Source: Enterococcus xiangfangensis (lineage in GTDB: Bacteria; Bacillota; Bacilli; Lactobacillales; Enterococcaceae). Taken from it: a stretch of DNA of 64,000 nucleotides. Both the position numbers and the translations under genes were made by a program. This document shows, in pieces, positions 54,146-63,332 of the stretch. Under the pieces are notes generated by a model that saw only the letters and a list, made by a program, of their open reading frames with translations, was not told the DNA's origin and did not search any database. The stretch is taken from contig NZ_BJDX01000010.1 of the NCBI RefSeq assembly GCF_005405365.1, forward strand, positions 62,001-126,000, in the 5' to 3' direction. Positions within the stretch are counted from its first letter, which is position 1. Every line of letters starts with the position of its first letter.

Positions 54146-55113
54146 TTGAAATCTTTTTGTTCCATCGTAAATAACGGGCTGACCGATTCATTTTTATGGA
54201 TTCGTTTAACTGCTTCACCCATTAAGAGGGAACAACTGATAATCGATAACTTTTCAGGATGACGCTCAGGCCCTGTTAAGACAGAGTCTGTGATACAAAT
54301 GTCTTCGATGTCTGCTGCATCTAAGTTTGCTTTTGCTGGAGGTGACAATAATCCGTGTGATGCGCAAGCAACAACTTCTTTTGCACCAGCTTTTTTCAAT
54401 ATTTTTGCTGCATTGGAAAAGACTTCTCCCGTATTCAAAATATCATCGACCATAATGCAGCAACGTCCTTCGACATCACCGATCACATAGCCGGAATCTG
54501 GATTTCCTTCTTCTGCAACATCAACGATCGCGATCGCGGTATCTAAATACTCTGCTAAACTACGGGCACGTTGCACACCGCTGTTTTTTGGCGATACTAC
54601 GACATAGCCATCACCCACCATTCCGCGTCGACGATAATAATGCGCAAATAATGGCATCGTAAATAAATTGTCGACTGGAATATCAAAGAAACCTTGGACT
54701 TGCACAGTATGTAAATCAAGGGTCAACACTCTTGTTGCACCTGCGTCTGAAAGTAAATTCGCTATTAATTTAGCTGTGATCGGCTCATGCGGCTTAGCAG
54801 TGCGATCTTGTCTAGCATAACCATAATATGGCAAGACGACATTGATCGTTTTTGCACTCGCGCGTTTCAACGCATCGATCATGATCAATAACTCTAAATA
54901 ATAATCATTCACCGGCTCATTCGTCGATTGGATCACATAAACATCAAATCCGCGGACCGTTTCTTCTAAGTTGATAGAGATTTCTCCATCACTGAATTGT
55001 TTGACCGTACTTTTTCCTAACGGTACGCCACAAACATCGGCGATTTTTTCAGCCAATGGTTTATTTCCATTAAGACTAAAAATTTTAAACTTTCCATTAC
55101 TTTCTTCTGACAT
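54142..55113 (-). CDS. prs: Ribose-phosphate pyrophosphokinase
   Basis: Makes PRPP from ribose-5-phosphate and ATP. 323 residues. The N-terminal segment [18 protein letters not shown] is followed by the flexible loop region [10 protein letters not shown], and the PRPP-binding signature [18 protein letters not shown] (about 222-239). The pattern of residues suggests the second, Prs2-like paralog present in several Lactobacillales rather than the one next to glmU, but this cannot be settled here. Monocistronic. Its ATG is preceded by a GGAGGG box. Confidence 0.93.
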   Translation of the reverse strand: MSEESNGKFKIFSLNGNKPLAEKIADVCGVPLGKSTVKQFSDGEISINLEETVRGFDVYVIQSTNEPVNDYYLELLIMIDALKRASAKTINVVLPYYGYARQDRTAKPHEPITAKLIANLLSDAGATRVLTLDLHTVQVQGFFDIPVDNLFTMPLFAHYYRRRGMVGDGYVVVSPKNSGVQRARSLAEYLDTAIAIVDVAEEGNPDSGYVIGDVEGRCCIMVDDILNTGEVFSNAAKILKKAGAKEVVACASHGLLSPPAKANLDAADIEDICITDSVLTGPERHPEKLSIISCSLLMGEAVKRIHKNESVSPLFTMEQKDFK

Positions 55114-55233
55114 GGTGTCCCTCCAAGTATTTTGTACCCCTAGTTTAACATAGTTTAGTTATTTGCTGTAGATTTTACTTTTCAATCGCACCAAACAAAT
55201 AAATTCTTAAAATCAGACACAGATCTAATCACT

Positions 55234-55779
55234 CTAAACCTTTTGTGAAACTAACGTGATTGTTCCATTTCCCCACTCAGCGGGAATAATCGCCTCGCTG
55301 TTGCCCCAGTTGTCATGGACTTTATAAAATTTTTGTCCATCTGCAGTTTCCATAAAACCGTGTACCACAACCCAATGATTTTTGTAACTGCTGCCTAGGA
55401 GCTGCAAAAGTCCGATCATGACTGGCTCGCCTACTGCGATTCGTTTAGTTACCCGTTGCCATGAACCTATCGCTGTCCCTCTTGCCCGATAAGGAATTTG
55501 GTAATGGCGGAAAAAACGATTTAAGCCGCAAGAAATTTGGAAAGGAATCGTTGGAAGATCGATTGGCTGTAGAAAAGACTGCAAGGTGCGGATCAATTCT
55601 TCTTTTTGATTACTAGTTATTTCTAGCTGAGGTAAGCATTCTTGATCCAACTCATCTTGCCAGTACGCCAGTAACACACTGGCAGCATACGTCCCACACA
55701 AAAATCCTCGCGGCGTCTGCCATTCACGATATTTTTCAAAACTCTTTAATTCTACCCATTGACCAAGTAAATCCGCCAT
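55234..55779 (-). CDS. Papain-like (C39-type fold) cytoplasmic protein, uncharacterised
   Basis: A 181-residue protein. Cys28 in TPRGFLCGTYAASVLL, His135 in YKNHWVVVHGF and Asp156-Asn157 in FYKVHDNWGN stand in the order of a papain/C39-type catalytic triad, and AVGEPVMIGLL is the usual strand before the His. There is no signal peptide, ABC domain or double-Gly partner, so it is not a bacteriocin processing exporter. The target could be a peptide or an isopeptide bond. Transcribed divergently from pepO. The fold assignment is by motif only. Confidence 0.65.
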   Translation of the reverse strand: MADLLGQWVELKSFEKYREWQTPRGFLCGTYAASVLLAYWQDELDQECLPQLEITSNQKEELIRTLQSFLQPIDLPTIPFQISCGLNRFFRHYQIPYRARGTAIGSWQRVTKRIAVGEPVMIGLLQLLGSSYKNHWVVVHGFMETADGQKFYKVHDNWGNSEAIIPAEWGNGTITLVSQKV

Positions 55780-55966
55780 TTTCTCACCACCGAATCGTTT
55801 TATTTTATCTATTTTCTAAGATGTATCATAATTGACTCTGACCTTTGCTGATGATAACTGCTTGGATAAACGAAGGTTTCTAAAAAAATGCTCTTCCTGT
55901 GAGCAGCCCATCAATTGTTTTATTATAATATAGATTAGACCACAATGACAAAGGAGCTGAAGTTTT

Positions 55967-57874
55967 ATGGATACAACAAAAATCAAAGATGATTTATATG
56001 AAGCAGTCAACGGCGAATGGATCAAAGATGCCGTCATTCCAGCGGACAAGCCGGCAACTGGCGGCTTTCAGGATTTAGTCGATGAGATTGATGACTTATT
56101 GATTGCTGATACGAAAAAGATGAGTGCTGATCCTTCATTGATTCCAAATGACTTGATGAAAGAGTACATCGCATATTTTCAATTGGCGAACGATTATCAA
56201 AAACGGGATCAAGATGGTGCATTCCCTTTGCTTCCGCTATTAAATCAAGTGGCAGAGTTAAAAAATTTAGCTGATTTGGATCAACAATTGACCAGCTGGG
56301 TACTCGCCGGACTTCCTTTACCTTTTGGTGTGGATGTCGATGCGGATATGAAAAATACAAAAATCAACGCGTTATTCGCAGGCGCCCCCAATTTGATTTT
56401 GCCAGACAAAACTTATTATGAACCCGATCATCCTCAAGCACCGCAGCTTTTAGCGATTTTTAAAGAAATGACGCTGAAACTTTTTGCCCTAGCAGGTTAC
56501 AAGGCTGATACAGCCGAAAAAATTACAGATGAAGCCCTTCAATTTGATAAATTGCTGGCTCCCCATGTAAAAAGTGCCGAAGAAAATGCTGACTATAGCA
56601 AAATGTATAATCCTGAAAGCGGCGAAGAATTTATCAAGTATAGTCAACAGCTTGATTTGAAAAAATTATTGATTGGATTAGTCGGTGAAGTCCCCGAAAA
56701 AATCATTGTGACCGAACCGCTGTTTTTTGCAAAATTAAATGACTTGATCACACCAGCAACATTTCCACAAATGAAAAGCTGGATGTTAGTTATGACAATC
56801 AATGCTTTAACTGCTTATCTCAGTGAAGAATTTCGTCAAGTCGGCGGCATCTATAACCGGGCGCTATCTGGTGCACCGGAAGCTCGCCCACAAGGAAAAG
56901 CGGCATTCTATCTTGCTGCTGGACGTTTCGATCAAATCATTGGCGACTATTATGGAAAAAAATATTTTGGTGAACAAGCCAAAAAAGATGTCCAGCAAAT
57001 GGTGGAGCAAATGATTGGAATCTATCAAGAACGTTTGAGCAGCAACAGTTGGCTCGGTGAAGCCACTCGTGAAAAAGCCATTACTAAATTAAAAACACTT
57101 GGCATTCATGTCGGCTATCCAGAAAAGATTCCGCCGATTTATACACAATTTACAGTGACTCCAGCTGCAAAAGGCGGCTCGCTGTTAAGCAACGCATTAC
57201 ACTTTAGTCAATTAAAACGCCGCGACGAGTATGCTAAATGGAATAAACCGGTTGAACGAGATGAATGGGAAATGAGCGCCAACACTGTCAATGCTTATTA
57301 CCATCCATTTCGCAATATCATTGTTTTCCCAGCAGCAATCTTACAAGCACCGTTTTACAGTTTGGAACAATCCAGCAGCGAAAACTTTGGTGGGATTGGT
57401 GCTGTCATCGCCCATGAAATTTCTCATGCTTTTGACAACAACGGCTCGCTGTTCGATGAGTACGGAAATCTGAACAATTGGTGGACAGACGACGATCAAA
57501 CACATTTTCAAGCATTGGCCGATCAGATGATCGCTGAATTTGATGGATTGGGAATCGCTGGCGGAAAAGTCAACGGTAAATTGACTGTTTCGGAAAATAT
57601 CGCTGATGCTGGAGGATTGAGTTGTGCACTAGAAGCCGCGAAAAAAGATCCTAATGCCGACCTTGCAGGTTTCTTCATCAACTGGGCAACGATTTGGCGG
57701 ATGAAAGCCCGCCAAGAATACACACAATTACTCTTATCAGTTGATGTTCACGCACCAAATAAATTACGAGCCAACGTCCAAGTCAAAAATTTGGCAGAGT
57801 TCTATCAAACCTTTGGCATCAAACCAGCTGATACTATGTATTTAGCTCCTGAAAAACGCGTAAGTATTTGGTAA
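55967..57874 (+). CDS. pepO: M13-family zinc endopeptidase (PepO)
   Basis: A 635-residue neprilysin-like oligopeptidase. The zinc motif HEISH (about 483-487) and third ligand in ENIADAGG (about 543-550), along with NAYYHPFRN before the catalytic region and the C-terminal DTMYLAPEKRVSIW, identify family M13. It has no signal peptide, so it is likely a cytoplasmic peptidase for casein-type or signalling oligopeptides. An AAGGAG box precedes the ATG. Monocistronic. Confidence 0.95.
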   Translation: MDTTKIKDDLYEAVNGEWIKDAVIPADKPATGGFQDLVDEIDDLLIADTKKMSADPSLIPNDLMKEYIAYFQLANDYQKRDQDGAFPLLPLLNQVAELKNLADLDQQLTSWVLAGLPLPFGVDVDADMKNTKINALFAGAPNLILPDKTYYEPDHPQAPQLLAIFKEMTLKLFALAGYKADTAEKITDEALQFDKLLAPHVKSAEENADYSKMYNPESGEEFIKYSQQLDLKKLLIGLVGEVPEKIIVTEPLFFAKLNDLITPATFPQMKSWMLVMTINALTAYLSEEFRQVGGIYNRALSGAPEARPQGKAAFYLAAGRFDQIIGDYYGKKYFGEQAKKDVQQMVEQMIGIYQERLSSNSWLGEATREKAITKLKTLGIHVGYPEKIPPIYTQFTVTPAAKGGSLLSNALHFSQLKRRDEYAKWNKPVERDEWEMSANTVNAYYHPFRNIIVFPAAILQAPFYSLEQSSSENFGGIGAVIAHEISHAFDNNGSLFDEYGNLNNWWTDDDQTHFQALADQMIAEFDGLGIAGGKVNGKLTVSENIADAGGLSCALEAAKKDPNADLAGFFINWATIWRMKARQEYTQLLLSVDVHAPNKLRANVQVKNLAEFYQTFGIKPADTMYLAPEKRVSIW

Positions 57875-57967
57875 TTTCACTTATTAAGTTAGCCGTTGTT
57901 CCTGAAGTAGACGGTTTTAAGAAATGAAAAAGACTACCCGAATAAACGACTTCTCACCAGCTATTCG

Positions 57968-58007
57968 AAAAAAGGGAGTGTGACAAAATTTTGTCACACT
58001 CCCTTTG
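57968..58007 (-). terminator. Terminator after the short-chain dehydrogenase gene
   Basis: AAAGGGAGTGTGACAAAA / TTTTGTCACACTCCCTTT perfect stem, with the minus-strand T run continuing to TTCGAATAG. Related to the hairpin at 44674-44706. Confidence 0.9.
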
Positions 58008-58013
58008 ATGGTA

Positions 58014-58850
58014 TTAAGCTTTTGGTTTTTTTGAATCGATCGCATATTGACGACGTCCGCCTGGTTTTGGTACTAGATCACCAATCATGTTGCCGAATCC
58101 GCCTTCTACGCGCAATTCATGTCCATTCGTGTAATCAGAACGTTTGCTGGCAAGATACAACACTGCATTGGAAATATCTTGAACTTCACCAATGCGGCGA
58201 TTAGCTGTCATTCGTCTTCTGCCTTCTTCCACTTCTGCATCTTCATAGAATTTAGTTGATAATGGTGTTTTAACAAAACATGGCAATACACAATTACTGC
58301 GAATACCATATTGGCCCCATTCACCGGCGATCATCTTAGACAGCATGTTCACACCCGCTTTACTTGGGCTGTAAGCACCTGAATATGTTTCTGGTGAAAG
58401 CGAAGCGATCGTTGAAATGTGGACCATACGTCCTGATTGTTGTTCAATCATCACACGACCGATTCGTTGCGAAACTAAGAAGTAGCCATTCAGATTCACG
58501 TCGATCGTCCGTTTCCATTCATCTAAAGCTAAGTCTTCCAACGGACTGAAAGTTAGGATTGCTGCTGTTTGAACCAACACGTCGATTCTGCCAAAATCTG
58601 CCTTGACTGTTTTTGCTAAGGCATCTACTTGTTCTTCGACTGTTGAGTTGCAGGCATAACCTTCTGCTTTCACTCCATATTTATTTGCTAATTCTGCCGC
58701 GTAGCTTTTAGTAGCTTCTTCATTTAAATCGACTAAGGCTAAGTTCGCTTTTTGTTCCGCAAAATCACTTGCGATCTTCCGTCCCATTCCGCCTAAGGCA
58801 CCTGTGATTACTACTACATCATTTGCTAAATCTAACCATGATTTTTCCAT
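58014..58850 (-). CDS. Short-chain dehydrogenase/reductase
   Basis: A 278-residue NAD(P)-dependent oxidoreductase of the classical SDR type. The cofactor motif is VVITGALGGMGRKIA (about 13-27), the Asp after beta-2 (LALVDLNEEA) favours NAD, and the catalytic Ser and Tyr-Lys are in HISTIASLSPETYSGAYSPSK. The C-terminal tail (PKPGGRRQYAIDSKKPKA) extends beyond the usual fold. It lies 128 bp after the zincin gene of the catabolic cluster and in the same direction, so it may belong to it, but the gap allows its own promoter. The substrate is probably a polyol or hydroxy acid. Confidence 0.88.
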   Translation of the reverse strand: MEKSWLDLANDVVVITGALGGMGRKIASDFAEQKANLALVDLNEEATKSYAAELANKYGVKAEGYACNSTVEEQVDALAKTVKADFGRIDVLVQTAAILTFSPLEDLALDEWKRTIDVNLNGYFLVSQRIGRVMIEQQSGRMVHISTIASLSPETYSGAYSPSKAGVNMLSKMIAGEWGQYGIRSNCVLPCFVKTPLSTKFYEDAEVEEGRRRMTANRRIGEVQDISNAVLYLASKRSDYTNGHELRVEGGFGNMIGDLVPKPGGRRQYAIDSKKPKA

Positions 58851-58978
58851 TATTTCCGCTCCTGTTCATTTTATGGGACTCTAACAAAAATCTTGTCACA
58901 GCCGCTTTGCTTACCTTAAATATACTGAAACCAATCAGTGAATACTAATTCTTTTTTTAAATCAATCTATAGTCTTGT

Positions 58979-59593
58979 TCAATCAATCACCAAGAGTTGT
59001 TTTGCCAACTGTTCACTATACTCTGGTGCGATTGGATACAGCAAAGCAATGTTCAAGATGACCGGTGAAAAAGGTAGCTCTAGGTACGCTTGTGCAAAAC
59101 TCATCGCTGCGATCTCACTGAGGGCATGTAAGCGAGCTTGTCGTTTAAACGGACCTGTTTGATACATTAACTGCTTTTTGATCGTAAACAATTGCTGCTG
59201 ATTTTCCAAATAGTGATACAATTCATGCGCTAACAAAATATCTGCTGCTCGTTGATCCTTAAAAAAATCTTGCGCTAATAAAAAGGGTTCTGCTGCGGCC
59301 AATAAACTTTGATTGATCCGAATTAGCTTTGGTAATTGAAACTCCGCCAAAACAAACCGAAAATTTTCCGCTTTCAACTCTTCTTGAAAAAACTCTATCT
59401 CTATTTTTTCTTGACGGCAATAGTTCCGCAAATCATCTGCGACTAAATTTTCTGCTGCCGATTCGCCGCATTCAACTGCCTGTTGAATCAGCTCCGATCG
59501 CTGATTTTCAGGGATTTTTTTATACAAATGATCTTGTGACAGCAAATATTTCCCATAGTTGATCTCTGCTTGCGCTAAAGTGTTAAAGTCCAT
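58979..59593 (-). CDS. ImmA/IrrE-like zincin domain protein
   Basis: A 204-residue soluble protein. The zinc-binding helix is HELYH (123-127) and a plausible third ligand Glu160 lies in SEIAAMSFAQAYLELP, which matches the E-x-x-A-x-x-F-A pattern of ImmA/IrrE (DUF955) metallopeptidases. There is no DNA-binding domain and no phage or ICE context. Its ATG is 15 bp after the hydantoinase-like stop with GGGA/AGGA upstream, so it is cotranscribed. Such proteins usually cleave a repressor; which one is unknown. I infer the family from motifs. Confidence 0.65.
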   Translation of the reverse strand: MDFNTLAQAEINYGKYLLSQDHLYKKIPENQRSELIQQAVECGESAAENLVADDLRNYCRQEKIEIEFFQEELKAENFRFVLAEFQLPKLIRINQSLLAAAEPFLLAQDFFKDQRAADILLAHELYHYLENQQQLFTIKKQLMYQTGPFKRQARLHALSEIAAMSFAQAYLELPFSPVILNIALLYPIAPEYSEQLAKQLLVID

Positions 59594-59607
59594 TCCTACT
59601 ATCCCTT

Positions 59608-61728
59608 CTAAATATACCGATTTGCCGCAATAATAATGATCTCATCTGTACCGATGATCTCGCTCATTTCAATTTCCATCAGCATCGTCAATTGGGCAAA
59701 GTCGGTGCTGGAAAAATCCAATAATCGCGGTCCAACACAGAAATAATAATCTGGACGAATGATCAAATCACTTTGATAATTCGCCATGCTTTCCCAAAGC
59801 TGATTGACTACTTCAAAATAACTTTGGATGGATGTTTTGACCACTTCTGCATGTTCTCTTTGCACGCGAATGAATCCTTTTTTATCGATTACTCGGATCC
59901 CATTGCCTTTCTTCGTGCTGGCACCATAAATATTGAAGTGATTGGTTGCATCCAATAATCGAACTTGCTCGGCTGGCAAACGAAAATCTTGGATTGCGAT
60001 TTCAAGTTCTTCCGCTTCAGTTGCTGCAGACTGAAGTTCGGTTGCTTGGGCTGCGGTCGAGCCAGATGCTCGTGCTGTAATCTTTTGTGTTTGAGGATCA
60101 ATCTCGATATGGACCTCGACACTGTCTTCTGTTGCACCGCTTTCAATTGCCATGTCTGTAACCTCTTGTTTGATTGCTTGAATGTCCCTCTTTGTAGGGC
60201 TCGGTACGATCCGTTCGACGACATCTTGAACTGCTGCTAAAGCCACCCCAATCGAAGAGATCACTTCAGCATTTTCTGGGATCTTATAATTCAAATCCAT
60301 TCGTTCAGCTGCGAATTTGATCAATGCCGCTACCCCACCGCCGACACCAACTAAAGTCATTTGATTTTTTTCGAGTTGATATTTTTTGGCTAATGAGCGA
60401 ATGACCGGTTCAATTTTTTCAACTGCTTTGACTAAAATCTGCCGCGCAACTTCTTCAATCGTCAAATTCAAATATTCTGCTAGAGGTGCGATCGCTTTTC
60501 GAGCTGATGCGACATTTCCATAAGAAAAATCCTCTTTTGTTACATAGCCTAAAACATTCGCTGCACAAGAGTTAGTGATCGTGATGCGTTTGCCGCTTTC
60601 TAATTTGATTGCTACATAATCTGCGGGATCTCCTTCTCTTGGTGAAAACAGTTCCAGCTGAGGATTGACGATTTCTTCTTCTGGAGTATAAACAGCATAA
60701 GCCAGACCAGCGATATGCGCACTGCGAGGACCGACATCCTTCACGCCGCTTTTGCTCACTCGGATCATGCTGCCGCCAGCAACTCCCAGCACTCGAACAT
60801 CAAGCGAATTAACGTACGTTTTATGCCCAGAAATTTCTGAATAATCAATCACTGGTCGTCCATTTTTGATCACACCTAAGTTTGTAGAGGTCCCGCCAAC
60901 TTCAAAATAAATGCCGTTTGAGATTCTTAAATACATCAGTGCTCCCATGACACTAGCCGCCGGACCTGATAACATCGTCAAGACAGGACGTTTTTTCATT
61001 TCAACAGCATCCATCAAACCGCCGTCACCGCGCATGATCATTAATGGAACATCTACTCCTGAAGAACGCACACTTTCTTCAGTCAAATTAGCTGTTTCCA
61101 ACATTTTTGGTAAAATCGACGCATTGATCGTCGCTGTGCGCGTTCGCCGAGACAAACCGTAAAGTTTGGTCATCTCAGAGGCTAAAGTCACTGGAACATT
61201 TTTTTTGCGAGCGACCGCCGCAATTTTTTCTTCTAAAGATAAATTATCAACACCAAATGCTGCCGAAGCAACTAAGACATCGATTTTTTCTGCTAAAAGT
61301 TCATCAATGACGTTCTCAATTGCTTCTTCCGTCAATTTTTTTTGTGAAATATAGCGAGAAGTCACATAGATACTTTTGCCTGTACCTAAATCAATATCTT
61401 TTAAATTGGTCTGCGGTCGAGCCAACCAACCTTCGATGCCTGCTTTAGCAGTACTGATAATCCCAATCTTAGCGACGTCTCCTTCTAATAAGGCATTGGT
61501 TGCTTGAGTCGTACTGTGAGCGACAAAAACGACCTCTTCAGGTGCGATATCAAATTCGGCCAAACATTTCAAAAAGGAATTGGCCACACCTTCAGCCACA
61601 CCTTGCTCGCTGTCATGAGTCGTTTTTACCGATGATTTTCCGATGATTTCTTGAGTATCATTGTCGATTGCTACCGCCTTTGTATGCGTACCACCGACAT
61701 CGATCCCGATTCGAACGCGTCGTTTCAT
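59608..61728 (-). CDS. Hydantoinase/oxoprolinase-family ATPase with extended C-terminus
   Basis: A 706-residue protein. The N-terminal ASKHA nucleotide-binding motif is RIGIDVGGTHTKAVAID (6-22), with partner motifs HSTTQATNALLEG, MLSGPAASVMGALM, FEVGGTSTNLGVIKNG and LVGVGGGVAAL. Members are ATP-driven cyclic-amide hydrolases or acetone-carboxylase/acetophenone-carboxylase subunits, normally paired with a HyuB-type subunit. No HyuB gene is present here. After about residue 510 there is a region of nearly 200 residues not typical of HyuA, with an Ala/Glu/Thr-rich stretch (SGSTAAQATELQSAATEAEE). It is cotranscribed with the permease upstream (29-bp gap) and the zincin downstream. AAGGGGAG precedes the ATG. 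Confidence 0.85.
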   Translation of the reverse strand: MKRRVRIGIDVGGTHTKAVAIDNDTQEIIGKSSVKTTHDSEQGVAEGVANSFLKCLAEFDIAPEEVVFVAHSTTQATNALLEGDVAKIGIISTAKAGIEGWLARPQTNLKDIDLGTGKSIYVTSRYISQKKLTEEAIENVIDELLAEKIDVLVASAAFGVDNLSLEEKIAAVARKKNVPVTLASEMTKLYGLSRRTRTATINASILPKMLETANLTEESVRSSGVDVPLMIMRGDGGLMDAVEMKKRPVLTMLSGPAASVMGALMYLRISNGIYFEVGGTSTNLGVIKNGRPVIDYSEISGHKTYVNSLDVRVLGVAGGSMIRVSKSGVKDVGPRSAHIAGLAYAVYTPEEEIVNPQLELFSPREGDPADYVAIKLESGKRITITNSCAANVLGYVTKEDFSYGNVASARKAIAPLAEYLNLTIEEVARQILVKAVEKIEPVIRSLAKKYQLEKNQMTLVGVGGGVAALIKFAAERMDLNYKIPENAEVISSIGVALAAVQDVVERIVPSPTKRDIQAIKQEVTDMAIESGATEDSVEVHIEIDPQTQKITARASGSTAAQATELQSAATEAEELEIAIQDFRLPAEQVRLLDATNHFNIYGASTKKGNGIRVIDKKGFIRVQREHAEVVKTSIQSYFEVVNQLWESMANYQSDLIIRPDYYFCVGPRLLDFSSTDFAQLTMLMEIEMSEIIGTDEIIIIAANRYI

Positions 61729-61757
61729 TTTTTGAGACTCCCCTTACTTTTTAAAAT

Positions 61758-63086
61758 CTATAGCGGATTGTTGAGGAAAAAATTGGCGATTTCCAAAATC
61801 AATGCCACTGTTGTCCCTGGAATCAATGCTATTTTCATGTAATCGACTGCATTGATTCGATTGAAACCCAACCCCCAAGCATTCCAAGAAATCGTAATGT
61901 CAAAGTGAGCCATGCCAATCAGCACGCTAGCAAACAATGGATATAAAAAAGTGGTGGGAAAATTTGTTGTCTGACTCACCACTGCAAGTAATGCCGCACC
62001 AGAACCAATCAGAGACAACGGGCCTTTGAACCATGTCAATGGCGCCAAGATACCAAATGCGATACACAAAATTAACGGTGATGCTGGAATCCAACCGCCG
62101 ATGATTTCTTTAAAATAAGGTGCTGCATAAACCGCCGCATCATTGAACATCGCTAGAGTAATCCAAAAAGCGATCAATGCCGACATATCTTTTACCCCTT
62201 CAGTAAAGATCCGTGAGATCGTTCGACAGATTTCACGAAAGTTTCCTTTCAAGCCGCCGCAAACTCCTAAACCATATAGACTTGCCAAAATAAAACATAG
62301 AATCACCGGCAATTTAAAGACGATCACTCCTACTACTGGTAAAAATGGCGTGATTAGTGAGATGCCTGGCGCTTCTACGACTTCATTTTGTTTGACTGCC
62401 GCCCAAGAATACGTAAGGTTTTCCATTTTTAAATAAATCATTGAAGCCACTGAAACCACCGTGATCATCACGACAAAAGCTAAAATTCCGAAGGGAAAAT
62501 AATCATTGTACGAGTAGGTTTGTCCGCCATTTGAATTTAGAAAAAAAGCCGAGTATTGACCAAAGTTGATCGGATTTAAGAAAATGCCTGCAGCAACTGA
62601 TCCTGTAAAAGAGAAAAAGCCGACGACTTTCGGGATACCGATCGAAAATAAAATAGGCAAGATGATTACCGCAATAGCAATTACCGAACCGCCGCCAGTC
62701 ATTGATGTAAAAATGAACCCGCTAATTAAATTCACGATTGCTAAAATCACTGCCGGATTATCTCCGCCTAACTCGACACTTTTTCGAATAATCGTCGCTG
62801 CGATACTAGTGTCTAATAAGATTCGGCCAAAAAAAGCCCCCAAGAAAATATTCATGACAGAAGCCCCATATTTCTCTGGTGCTGTTTGATACACTTGGTG
62901 CAGCATATCTTGAATCGTCAAGCCGGCAAACGCTGCATTCGGTGATAATAAATTCCCGATGATCGGTAAGACTGTCCAAATCGTCGCCATGATGAAAAAG
63001 CCGATCATCAAGTTATGACCCTTGATACAATAAATGACCATTCCCACAAAGGAACCGATCAGCAATAGTCCAATAATACTATCCAT
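61758..63086 (-). CDS. Ion-transporter (IT) superfamily permease, CitMHS/GntP-like
   Basis: A 442-residue membrane protein with about 11-12 hydrophobic segments and two pseudo-repeats. It includes the re-entrant-like stretches FTSMTGGGSVIAIAVIILP and FKGPLSLIGSGAALLAVVS, typical of IT-superfamily organic-anion transporters. Exact family unclear. It probably imports the substrate handled by the hydantoinase-like protein encoded next. It starts MDSIIGLLLIG after a perfect AGGAGG. Palindromic sites lie in the 60 bp upstream. Confidence 0.8.
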   Translation of the reverse strand: MDSIIGLLLIGSFVGMVIYCIKGHNLMIGFFIMATIWTVLPIIGNLLSPNAAFAGLTIQDMLHQVYQTAPEKYGASVMNIFLGAFFGRILLDTSIAATIIRKSVELGGDNPAVILAIVNLISGFIFTSMTGGGSVIAIAVIILPILFSIGIPKVVGFFSFTGSVAAGIFLNPINFGQYSAFFLNSNGGQTYSYNDYFPFGILAFVVMITVVSVASMIYLKMENLTYSWAAVKQNEVVEAPGISLITPFLPVVGVIVFKLPVILCFILASLYGLGVCGGLKGNFREICRTISRIFTEGVKDMSALIAFWITLAMFNDAAVYAAPYFKEIIGGWIPASPLILCIAFGILAPLTWFKGPLSLIGSGAALLAVVSQTTNFPTTFLYPLFASVLIGMAHFDITISWNAWGLGFNRINAVDYMKIALIPGTTVALILEIANFFLNNPL

Positions 63087-63107
63087 AAGGACCTCCTAAA
63101 TTACCTA

Positions 63108-63125
63108 GTGTCCATCAATGGACAC
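63108..63125. promoter_or_regulatory. Operator-like palindrome upstream of the permease gene
   Basis: GTGTCCAT-CA-ATGGACAC, an 8+8 perfect inverted repeat, 22 bp before the permease start. It is either a repressor site or a small RNA hairpin in the 5' leader. Confidence 0.6.
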
Positions 63126-63145
63126 ACAATTTCACCTACAAAAGA

Positions 63146-63162
63146 AACTTGTCATACAACTT
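63146..63162. promoter_or_regulatory. FadR/GntR-type operator-like inverted repeat
   Basis: AACTTGT-CAT-ACAACTT, arms matching at 6 of 7 positions, similar to sites of GntR-family (FadR subfamily) regulators of carboxylate and sugar-acid catabolism. It lies where the promoter of the permease operon is expected. Confidence 0.45.
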
Positions 63163-63292
63163 TTCACTATTCATTTGAAATAAAAATAAATAGAAAAAGG
63201 CCGAATAATAAATGATCAGTCTAGTTAAATGGCAGTTAATCTTCTGCATTTTTTCATGTAAAAAAATATTATATCCAGCTAAATATGGAAGA

Positions 63293-63327
63293 TGGAGGCG
63301 ACTAGTTATAGTCGAGCCTCCATTTTT
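63293..63327. terminator. Hairpin after the MFS transporter gene
   Basis: TGGAGGC GACTA GTTA TAGTC GAGCCTCCA forms a stem with a small bulge, 6 bp past the MFS stop codon. The T run is on the plus-strand side; on the minus strand the tail is CATCTTCCATATTT, so termination of the MFS transcript may be partial. Confidence 0.55.
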
Positions 63328-63332
63328 CGCAA

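Noticed and set aside
56034-56360. 108-codon minus-strand frame inside pepO
   Set aside because: Lies wholly antisense to the M13 peptidase coding sequence and has no start signal.
61166-61354. Plus-strand frames across the hydantoinase-like gene
   Set aside because: Antisense shadows of a long gene with intact motifs on the minus strand.
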